From Monoplex corrugatus (lineage: Eukaryota; Mollusca; Gastropoda; Littorinimorpha; Ranellidae): DNA of 64,000 bases. A model generated the notes under the pieces. It was not told where the DNA came from and ran no database searches. It was given only the letters and a program-made list of their open reading frames with translations. Positions within the stretch are counted from its first letter, which is position 1; each line of letters starts with the position of its first letter. The stretch lies in contig JAPXFY010000015.1 of the NCBI GenBank assembly GCA_030674185.1, positions 24,470,505-24,534,504 of the forward strand, written 5' to 3'. The position numbers and the translations under genes are program-made. This document shows, piece after piece, positions 57,371-64,000 of this stretch.

Positions 57371-60240
57371 GGTTTTCAATTGTGAGTTATTTTCAACTGA
57401 ATTTGCAGCTTTTATATTCTGTTCTTTGTTTTCAACTACATGGAGAACGAACAAGAAGATAATGACAACAGTATAGCAGGGAACAGTCTGGCCCCACCTG
57501 AACAGTTATGGCTACACTACATGGTCAACCTTAGACAAAGAACAGAACCAGGCCCTCAGGCACATTACTCGTATAATGCAGTCTACCTGCCCCTATCTAT
57601 AAAATGGAGACACAAGAATCTGTTCTGTGAACCAGAGAATGGAAACCAAAAACATGATGCTGATTGAAAGTTCAGATAAGCTGGATGATCTCCTCGAACA
57701 CTACCTGAAACAGAGATGTTTTGTCCATGAAAGCAAGAGGCTACTGCATCAACACCAGCATACCTTAGAAGAGACATTTTCACCATCACTTTTACAACTG
57801 CCAGAATCATAGACATCAGAACAGCTAAACTTTGAAATCCACAATAAAGTCCTCTAGGTAACCTTAGCATAATACAAGATGATGAAGTATGCCTGGCTCT
57901 CACGCTAAGCATGATGGAAGATCATTACTCACAAAAGGCATGGATACATGTATACATTGATGCATCAATATCCCTAATTAGTACATTATACATTATATAC
58001 ATAATAAGTTCAAATACCTGGGAACGGTCATTTCATCAGACGGCAGATGCACATCGGAAATAGCCGGCAGAATCAGCCAAGCCAAAACAGCATTCAAGAA
58101 GATGACAAGCATTCTTACCAACAAATGCCTATCAATTAACATCAGAAAGAGAGTCCTTGAATGTTATATAGAACCAATACTGTTGTACGGATGTGAGGCG
58201 TGGACAGTCAGCAAGCAAAGCCAGAGCAAGATTGAGGCAGGTGAGATGTGGTTTCTCAGAAGAATGTTGAGAGTTCCAATGGACAGCAAAGAAAACAAAA
58301 GGAGACAGTCTTGATGGAGGTAGACACAAGTAGATCACTCATAAGGAAGATTACGAAAAGACAGGCAACATTTATAGGCCATTTTATGAGGAAGGGGGAT
58401 TTGGAGCACCTGGTCACAACGGGAAAGCTGGAGGGAAAGAGAGCACCAGGTAGACCCAGGGAGAGAATGCTGGACGGACTTGCGGAGTGGCTGGGGATGA
58501 GGAGGGTGGGGGAGATGCTAGGGGCAATGAGAGATAGAGATGGATGGAAGCCCATGGTCGCCAACGCCATGCGGCAGGGCACCTGATGATGATGATGATG
58601 ATACATTATATCACCAACTAGAATAGTGTGCACACGTCACCCAAATAATTGTTTAAAACTTTGTGTATGGATGCATCCACGTGAAATAAATATGTGCATA
58701 AAATCAAATTTGAATAGAAAAACAAACAAGAATTGAAGTGCTTTTGCTTGAAAATAAACAACATGCAATGCCAAGGAACCAGTAAGTGTTACCACTGTTT
58801 TACAAAAGTGCATGCACATGCAAAGATAATTATTTTGAAAATTAGTACAGGTTTGGCGTGATTTGCATCATCTTAGGCATAATGATGACACATACACATG
58901 TAGGCAGGCACATTAATTTACAGCATGCTTAGCATTATGCCATTTTATGCATATACAATATAAAGACACTTTCATAATCTCCTGGGGATGCAGGGATGGG
59001 AGAACTATAACTGACCCTTGATGTGTGAGAGAGACAGAAAGTTTGAATTTAGTGTGTTTAAGGATAGCATATAAACACATGTGCAATCTCTTTTAAAATG
59101 AATTTATATTTTCCAGTGTATGTTTGTGCATGTGAGTGTGCAATTTGAAGAATTATCAGGAAAAAAGTAATAATTTTCCACCTCATAACTCTTCCATGTG
59201 TATGTCTGAACATAATTATCACAATTGTCCAAGCTTCTGTGGCCATAAAGGTAGCATACAAAATGTGTGATGATCCATAAAAAAAAAACAAGCAAACAAA
59301 CAATATAGTCTCAACATACTGATGCTTACTTTATGAGAAATTAACATGTGGAATTGCAGAGTTTGAGACAGAAGAAAGGGGTCTGTGGGAGAAATGAGAT
59401 GACTCAGGGAAAAAATAACAATAACAAACAAACATACTAACAAACAAACAAAAAAGAAAAAACAAACAAACAAAAAATGATAATCTTGAAAAAAATGATG
59501 CATTATCTCAAAACGTATTAAATCAATGATTCACAGTTTAAAAGAAGAAACAATATTACAAAACACATATTCAACTCATACAAGTAAACACATATAAATG
59601 GACATGATAAAATAACAAACACAGTCAGACCCATATGCCAATACACCACAAATGTTTGCAACAAGTACAAGTGAAAGTACACGGGGTACAATGAGTTGAA
59701 GAATACACATCTTTACAATCATTACTTTTCTTAAGTTAAACAAAACACACTCATACACTTGGCAATCATATCAATACACTCTGAATAAGGAGGTATTGGG
59801 TGCAATAAAAGGTGGTGAGGGGAAAAAATTCAAAAGCACAACTCAAGGCAAATGAGGGAAATAAAAACAGTGAAAGTGGGGGGGGGGGGGGGGGGGGGGG
59901 GATGAAACAACGTAATCCACAAGTCCACCAAAACAAAAGTAAATGTTTGAAATACAACTTGGGTAAAATCAACAAAAGAAACACCAAAGGGGAAAGTAAT
60001 CAACTACACAATCAGCAGGGTGTCACTGCTGGGGAAAATCATCAAAGGAAAGACCAAGAGGGAAAAGTAATCAACTACAAAAACCAGCAGAGCGTACAGT
60101 GACCAATCTCCATTAATACTTACCCTCTCTGTTTTGCACTGTCATTGGGATTAAATTTCAAACAATGCAGTCAATACAAGCATGAAGGTGATACTAAGTA
60201 AGTGCATATGCATACACTGCACACATACAAAAAACACAGA

Positions 60241-60301
<61 letters not shown>

Positions 60302-60672
60302 CACACATACATTCATACACAGATACCATACACATGCAAACAAAAACGCATACAGTGATACACCTACATATATACAGGGGTTCATAGTCTTCTGTGCTGC
60401 GTTTGTGAACTGCAACTCCAACATTCACTAGCTATTTACGTGATAGGGTATTCACATGTATGGCCACACCTTACAGCACCAGGTAGACCATGATCACATT
60501 CCATTATTCAGGGGTGGGGAGTATGTTGGGTACTTTCATGTTTTCCATAAATCCATTGAACACTGCCATGCCTTATGATATCTTCAGCATGCTTATATGA
60601 TGTTCTGCATTCATATACACACAAAGCAAGTTTAGGCACTGATACCAACCATCTTGGCAACAGCACCTATTT

Positions 60673-60764
<92 letters not shown>

Positions 60765-61666
60765 CACACACACACACCATGACATATAATGCACACATAT
60801 CTTACATAGTATTACATATCCTACGAGTGGGAGACATTGAATTGACTATAGTGATGACATCAGATTGAGAAACACTGATAACTTCAGATGCATACAAGTG
60901 TACCACAGAAATGCATCGCTTTTTTTCTTAAACATATACTATTTGTTGGTAAAATGATTAAGAATCAACTGGACTGATAACAGTATTCATTACTGGCATG
61001 TGCAAAGCATATATTGATTGAAACAAAATGTTTCTTACTTTCAATTTCAAGGAAAATACATCATTTACATGTCACTTGGCATGGGGGGAAGGAGAGAGAG
61101 AGAGTGTGTGTGTGTGTGTGAATGTGTGATTGGACAGTGGGGTATACATATGTCTAGGGGGGGGGGGGGGGAGTTGTATTTATGTCTACGAGTGTATACC
61201 TCATCTAAAAATATACTTGGAGGAAGCCGCCCCCCCCCCCCCCCCCTTCTTCCTATGTGATGATTACATAATCATGATCCTGAGGTCAGCATATACAACA
61301 TTACTTTTATAATAATTAGAAAACAATCTCATTTTGATGAATTAGTGCTTCTTCCAGTTAATTTCAGTACAAACGTTAAGTTGTTCATAGTGACAATGTT
61401 ATGTCATTATTAGGAAACGGTTTCATTCATTTATCTAGCATATATACTGTATCATGAATGTAAGCAATGAAATGATTGCTGAGCATAATGAGACACATAA
61501 AATGAAATCATATCACTCACACACAAAACTAATGTCTATCAATGACTCACAGTGCACTGGACTCTTTTTCTTTGTCCAACATCTTAGCAATGTATGGGTG
61601 TGGCTCCACCCCCATCTCCGTACACACAGTTTCAAAGTGAAACAATGCAGCCAGTATATCTGACAT
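44497..61666 (-). CDS. LRRC34: LRRC34 homologue, leucine-rich repeat protein, complete in nine coding exons
   Basis: Minus-strand exons: 61551-61666 (start), 55875-56064, 53245-53328, 51577-51714, 50877-51008, 48490-48608, 45861-46016, 45199-45325 and 44497-44724 (stop TAA 44499-44497). They sum to 1290 bases, 429 residues, and every junction keeps frame with GT-AG ends. After an N-terminal helix (MSDILAALFHFETVC) come about eight ribonuclease-inhibitor-type repeats, e.g. VTSVDLRYNNITDEGA, LHELNLMCNDIGPAGA, LTYLNLSCNRITRDG and LQTLDLGYNRLEDDGA. The C-terminal tail NTDVQPYIVDGVTYL...GIRRHYYYAGVYG is typical of LRRC34. Exon 6 could instead begin at 48600, but only 48608 keeps phase; exon 7 begins at 46016, because the next upstream AG would create a stop. 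In mammals LRRC34 is linked to stem and germ cells and the nucleolus. The 5' UTR continues through 61690 to a likely non-coding exon ending at 62585. Confidence 0.93.
45672..45850 (+). repeat. (CATA)n/(CGTA)n imperfect microsatellite
   Basis: ACATACAT and GTACGTAC tetranucleotide runs in the LRRC34 intron directly downstream of exon 7. Confidence 0.93.
46125..46380 (-). repeat. Two degenerate partial copies of LRRC34 exon 7 and its acceptor flank
   Basis: The plus-strand text around the exon 7 start (GATACGGTTACTGCACATCA...GTGAGTACAT, 46007-46045) recurs as GATACAGTTGCTGCATATCA...GGTTAGTACAT near 46141-46195. A weaker copy, CACCAACTTATTGCACACCA...GTTAATACGTAGAATGA, lies near 46323-46370. Both lie in the intron just upstream of exon 7 on the gene strand and are too degraded to code. 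Confidence 0.6.
46385..48485. other. LRRC34 intron, nothing else recognised
   Basis: Contains poly-T runs and no supported element. Confidence 0.5.
49078..50140 (+). mobile_element. piggyBac-type element, TTAA-flanked, internally deleted
   Basis: TTAA at 49074-49077 and 50141-50144 flank inverted ends: left CTCACTCGGTAC, right (reverse complement) CTCACTTGGTAC, 11 of 12 identical. A 23 bp subterminal direct repeat (GTACGACGGAACGCTATAGC plus GGT) occurs at 49086-49108 and 49130-49152, as in many piggyBac families. A transposase N-terminal remnant lies inside (49385-49651); the catalytic DDD and zinc-finger regions are gone. The flanks (CATTCTTT and its complement AGAATG) extend the symmetry beyond TTAA. 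It lies in the LRRC34 intron between exons 5 and 6. Confidence 0.78.
49400..49651 (+). pseudogene. piggyBac-type transposase, N-terminal acidic remnant
   Basis: The frame reads RLRRFTAAKVIEVLQTEG, then LDIEEYAEDNGESVSSDGS and an acidic, Ser-rich stretch with DSDPVSDDSEVG, closing at TGA 49649-49651. Short basic residues followed by an acidic disordered region are usual at the N-terminus of piggyBac transposases. An ATG-led stretch upstream (49342) is in another frame. No catalytic Asp region follows, so the coding capacity is lost. Confidence 0.55.
50145..50870. other. LRRC34 intron, nothing else recognised
   Basis: AT-rich sequence without named features. Confidence 0.5.
52482..52550 (+). 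repeat. (CA)n microsatellite
   Basis: CA run with GCA and TA interruptions in an LRRC34 intron. Confidence 0.95.
52575..52910 (+). repeat. Unclassified dispersed repeat, copy B
   Basis: Second copy of the family at 8190-8745, with GGGGCTCTTTCAGTATAAAA, AGTATCCCCACCTTGTGG, GTGCATTTTTGGCTCTA, TTTGTATTCAGGTATG and terminal GCTGGGCTTTAAAC followed by AATAACAAG. It is shorter than copy A because about 150 bases after the CCCCACCTT block are missing. Confidence 0.72.
53350..53512 (+). repeat. SINE-like dispersed repeat, copy 2
   Basis: Homologous to 29074-29245 (GTTTCAGTTTCAGTTT head, GAATTCCATATGC, CACGGCACAAGCCTTAAGCC and CCTACCTAGAC). It lies just outside LRRC34 exon 3. Confidence 0.7.
54344..54371 (+). 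repeat. (CA)n microsatellite
   Basis: Short CA run in an LRRC34 intron. Confidence 0.93.
54848..54908 (+). repeat. (CA)n/(CGCA)n microsatellite
   Basis: CA run passing into ACGC repeats and a CGCGCG stretch. Confidence 0.9.
55104..55177 (+). repeat. (CA)n microsatellite
   Basis: CA run with one ACCACC interruption. Confidence 0.96.
56821..57062 (+). repeat. Two-copy tandem duplication, about 122 bp unit
   Basis: 56825-56943 and 56944-57062 align nearly base for base: CTCTAA.GGCAT, ATTCCATC.AAAATCA, TCAAATG.TGAAACAGTAATT, TCAAA.TATAATA and TAAGTCTTTG. The divergence indicates moderate age. In the LRRC34 intron upstream of exon 2. Confidence 0.9.
57335..57369 (+). repeat. (CA)n microsatellite
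   Basis: Uninterrupted CA run. Confidence 0.96.
57440..57995. other. Unrecognised stretch, possibly old repeat
   Basis: Slightly higher GC and a modest open frame (57440-57667), directly upstream of the RTE-like fragment. No domain recognised; may be an upstream part of that element or unrelated. Confidence 0.3.
58000..58603 (+). mobile_element. RTE-like retrotransposon, 5'-truncated, with trinucleotide tail
   Basis: Reads FKYLGTVISSDGRCTSEIAG, AKTAFKKMTSILTN, YIEPILLYGCEAWTVSKQS and GEMWFLRRMLRVPM, then after a frameshift near 58300 TKRQATFIGHFMRKGDLEHL, GKLEGKRAPGRPRERMLDG and DGWKPMVANAMRQGT, ending in stop and a (GAT)n tail (58585-58603). ACATTATA occurs just before the 5' limit and directly after the tail, a plausible target-site duplication. 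It differs in sequence from the 12 kb element, so it is a second family or subfamily, shared with the fragment at 43240. Confidence 0.85.
58606..59875. other. LRRC34 intron, nothing else recognised
   Basis: A-rich with AAACAAACAAAC-type runs around 59290-59475. Confidence 0.5.
59878..59900 (+). repeat. Poly-G run, about 23 bases
   Basis: G homopolymer in the first LRRC34 coding intron. Confidence 0.95.
59964..60102 (+). repeat. Two-copy tandem duplication, about 70 bp unit
   Basis: GGTAAAATCAACAAAAGAAA and GGAAAATCATCAAAGGAAAG begin units that both continue with ACCAA, GGG.AAAGTAATCAACTACA and CAGCAG. Confidence 0.85.
60242..60300 (+). repeat. (CA)n/(TA)n microsatellite
   Basis: CA run ending in a short TA run. 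Confidence 0.96.
60430..60670 (-). repeat. Isolated copy of the repeat forming the 18.65-21.65 kb array
   Basis: TTGGGTACTTTCATGTTTTCCATAAATCC, CACTGCCATG, TCAGCATGCTTATATGATGTTCTGCAT and TTTAGGCACTGA match in order the reverse-sense array copy at 19195-19320. Confidence 0.65.
60674..60777 (+). repeat. (CA)n microsatellite, about 50 units
   Basis: CA run with two single-base interruptions. Confidence 0.98.
61092..61246 (+). repeat. GA, GT, poly-G and poly-C simple-sequence cluster
   Basis: GA run and GT run at 61092-61120, G run at 61157-61171 and C run at 61230-61246. The G and C runs are complementary and 60 bases apart. Confidence 0.92.
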
Positions 61667-61726
61667 GATGGCTTTGTGGTCTCTTCACCTCTGTATCAAC
61701 AAATATCACATGCATATAGGTATGAA

Positions 61727-61727
<1 letters not shown>

Positions 61728-61803
<76 letters not shown>
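61728..61803 (+). repeat. (CT)n(CA)n microsatellite
   Basis: CT run then CA run, about 40-110 bases inside the LRRC34 5' UTR intron from the exon acceptor at 61691. Confidence 0.96.
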
Positions 61804-61806
<3 letters not shown>

Positions 61807-62584
61807 GAGATACACACATAGATAAACACACTCATATGTACTCATACATGTGAACAAGCAACACATACACACAAGCATACACACACTTCTGTTTTGCACA
61901 CACATACACATGCAAATGCATGTGCAGATACATCCATTTAATCACAAGAATATTACAATAACATTTACCAAGTGGCAATTTTGCAGCCTGCATTTTTATC
62001 TTCAAATCAAACAACAGTAGAACTGAATTGGATATACTGTTCAAAGACTGATTAGTTTTGGAGAAAAACTGAGAAAAAGATGATCCTGAAAGAATTTTGA
62101 TTATAGATACCGACTCATAACCTGGTGCTGCAAGATTCTACTGTAATGAATACTACTGCTACTGGTGTATTTCTCACCACTTTTTAAATTTTTTTATTAA
62201 TCATCTGGACCTGTCTTCTGCATTTCTATTGTTGTTTATATGTATGGGGAGGTGAACAGATTAGTAACACCACAGTATTTTTCACTGATCATATAGAAGC
62301 AGTAATGTGTCCTAATGCAACTGAATAATTATAGTATCATTCTCAAAGCTACACATTTTATCATATATCTTTCTTTCATTCTCGTGAAAGGAAAAATAAA
62401 ATAAATCATGACATCTTAAAAGCATCGTGAAAGGATCACATGAGTAATATCATCCGAGTGTTCGTGTATATGCCAAACACTAATGTCAAATGTGTAAACA
62501 TTAAAAGGCCTAAGCGTTGTTTCGATCTTGAGGTATAGGCCTAATTACCGACATCCTGCATAACATTGGACAGCATAAACTTAC

Positions 62585-62735
62585 CGAATGAGCTTAAATG
62601 CTGAAATTACAAATCAGCTCAAGCTATTGTCCTCTCAAACAGTTCGTTAAATGACCCAGAAAGACAAGCCACCGACATTTCTGCAATTACAAAGCGACTT
62701 ACCACAAAACTGGACGACAAATGGAAAGTGAGTCC
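62585..62735 (-). other. LRRC34: Probable non-coding first exon of the LRRC34 homologue
   Basis: A strong donor on the minus strand (TTCG/GTAAGT, exon end 62585) precedes an intron whose acceptor is GATACAG at 61697-61691, 24 bases before the start codon. The transcription start is not known; the upper limit is set just below the motif pair at 62743-62766. Short ATG-led frames here are closed and read as 5' UTR. Confidence 0.5.
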
Positions 62736-62742
62736 TATATAC

Positions 62743-62766
62743 ACTTCCGGTTGTTTCTATGGTAAT
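62743..62766. promoter_or_regulatory. ETS motif next to an X-box-like (RFX) motif upstream of LRRC34
   Basis: ACTTCCGG (62743-62750) is a textbook ETS site, and GTTTCTATGGTAAT (62753-62766) matches the RFX X-box palindrome with one deviation in the right half-site. Both lie just upstream of the putative first exon of LRRC34. Confidence 0.4.
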
Positions 62767-62836
62767 GGAACTAGCAGTTGTCTCCCTTGTCTATGGCTCA
62801 ATCAACCGATTCAAAAGCTACAGATTTCACGCGCAC

Positions 62837-62870
62837 GCGAGTGTGTGTGTGTGTGCGTGCGTGCGTGCGT

Positions 62871-62940
<70 letters not shown>
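62837..62940 (+). repeat. (TG)n microsatellite
   Basis: Long TG tract with GCGTGCGTGC near its start, adjoining the 3' end of the Jockey-like element. Confidence 0.97.
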
Positions 62941-64000
62941 CTTCTTCCTTTATACGGCCAACATCATTCTGCTGATGGTTTTGTCGTAGTTTGGGGAGAT
63001 TGCGCTGTTGTGAGGATCTGGAACATTTTCGCAACTCCAACTGAGCCAGTCTGATTTCCTTGAAGGTACCCGGGTTCAAGCCCCTACCAGCAGTGCCTCA
63101 GCCTTCATCACCGCTACTTGGCTAGGTCCAATAGAGGTGTGAGGGGTGGTGGGGGTGATGGTGAAAAGGGGGAGGGGGTCAGGGATGGAAAAATGACTGG
63201 GAGGGATGGCAGGGGGAGGGGGGGGTTTAGGGAGTAGTGGTCAGGAGGAGGGTTGGGGGGGGGGGGGGGGAGATTGTTACAGGTTCTAGAGATGGGAGGC
63301 CAGTCTGGATTTGAAGCAGTCCAGTGACTCAGCTGTCACAACCTCCTGAGGCAACTTGTTCCATTCAGGTATGGTCCTCGGGAAGAACGTCATCTGCCTG
63401 TACCGTGTCGTGCAGGTAGGAATGTCGTAGCTCAGGTTGTTGTTTGTCCTAGAGCTCAGCCTGCTGTCAGGTGGTTTGGGCAGGTACATGGAGCTAATGG
63501 AGATGAGACCGTGATGGAACTTATAAAACATCTCCAAGCGGGCTTTCTTACGACGCTGTTGCAGGGAAGGCCAGTTGAGGAGTCAAGGATGGTGTCCACG
63601 CATGATGATTGGCGGTGGCGATTGGAGACCCATCTTGCTGCTCTTCGTTGGATCTTCTCAAGGGCCTCAATCTCGTTTGCAGTATAGGGATCCCAGACGG
63701 TGGCTGCGTACTCAAGAAGTGGTCAAACAAGGGCTTTGTACGCGGTTTCCTTTGTCTTCTTGTTGCCAATCTTGAGGTTGCGCCGGATGAAGCCTAGGGT
63801 CTTGCTGGCTTTCTTTGTGATGGAGTCAATGTGAGATTCCCACTGCATGTTGTCCTGGATGTTGACACCAAGGTAGGCTACTTAGTGGTGTTGACGTTTT
63901 CAAGATTTTGTCCATGTAGCTCATACGCAGGGGCAATCTTGTTCCGCTTCCGAGAGACTCTCAGCGTTGAGCACTTCTGTGGATGGAACTCCAAGGACCA
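62941..64000 (-). mobile_element. Jockey/CR1-like retrotransposon, running off the right edge
   Basis: Minus-strand pieces in two or more frames read SLEFHPQKCSTLRVSRKRNK (about 63990-63930), NKKTKETAYKALV, RPLLEYAATVWDPYTANEIE, LEKIQRRAARWVSNRH (to 63600) and, at 63537-63286, GLISISSMYLPKPPD, RQMTFFPRTIPEWNKLPQEV and LDCFKSRLASHL with a stop. This is the thumb and C-terminal region of Jockey-type reverse transcriptases. The 3' UTR is C-rich (plus strand G runs near 63257-63270) and extends to the TG microsatellite. The catalytic region would lie beyond 64000. Confidence 0.82.
63286..63537 (-). pseudogene. C-terminal end of the Jockey-like reverse transcriptase
   Basis: Open frame ending in TIPEWNKLPQEVV...FKSRLASHL, the usual last block (WN.LP...V.A.S...FK..L) of Jockey/CR1 proteins. 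It joins, after a frame change near 63540, the upstream minus-strand pieces. Confidence 0.75.

Noticed and set aside
58256..58633. 125-codon minus-strand frame
   Set aside because: Antisense of the RTE-like C-terminal fragment and its GAT tail.

Overview
The window is nuclear DNA of an animal, most likely a marine gastropod mollusc. The protein-coding genes are animal genes split by long GT-AG introns, the DNA is AT-rich with very many (CA)n/(TG)n microsatellites, and introns and spacers are filled with Tc1, piggyBac-like, RTE-like, L2/CR1-like, Jockey-like and SINE-like debris. The gastropod assignment is inference, resting mainly on repeat families I associate with that group and could not search for.

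Four host genes can be read exon by exon. (1) 89-16299, plus strand: the last four coding exons of an M13 (neprilysin/ECE) metallopeptidase, entering from the left edge. (2) 22371-23057, minus strand: a CCDC115 homologue (V-ATPase assembly, Vma22-like), coding region in one exon. (3) 39075-41214, plus strand: a C8orf33/UPF0488 homologue in three coding exons. (4) 44497-61666, minus strand: a complete LRRC34 homologue in nine coding exons (429 residues), with a probable non-coding first exon ending at 62585. All splice phases in these models agree. M13 and CCDC115 converge. CCDC115 and C8orf33 diverge, possibly from a shared promoter near 29636-29974. C8orf33 and LRRC34 converge.

Region by region: 1-16.3 kb is M13 exons and introns, holding an L1/Tx1-like scrap, a full-length but frameshifted Tc1 element (3934-5567), a truncated L2/CR1-like element and a nearly complete RTE-like retrotransposon with one frameshift. 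16.3-22.3 kb is spacer dominated by an array of one repeat in alternating orientation (about 18.65-21.65 kb). 22.3-39 kb holds CCDC115, a tRNA-derived SINE, RTE and L2 remnants and a piggyBac-type element (36538-37665). 39-62.8 kb holds C8orf33 and LRRC34, the latter with a second piggyBac-type element (49078-50140), two RTE 3' fragments in or near it, and degenerate partial copies of one of its own exons. 62.9-64 kb is a Jockey-like retrotransposon running off the right edge.

The host genes do not form a pathway; this is an ordinary piece of an animal chromosome. I found no convincing new biochemical system. The most interesting signals are structural: a (TG)n tract directly against a 3' splice site of the M13 gene, the alternating inverted-repeat array, two TTAA-flanked piggyBac-type elements, an X-box-like motif beside an ETS motif at the LRRC34 promoter, and repeated partial duplication of an LRRC34 exon.
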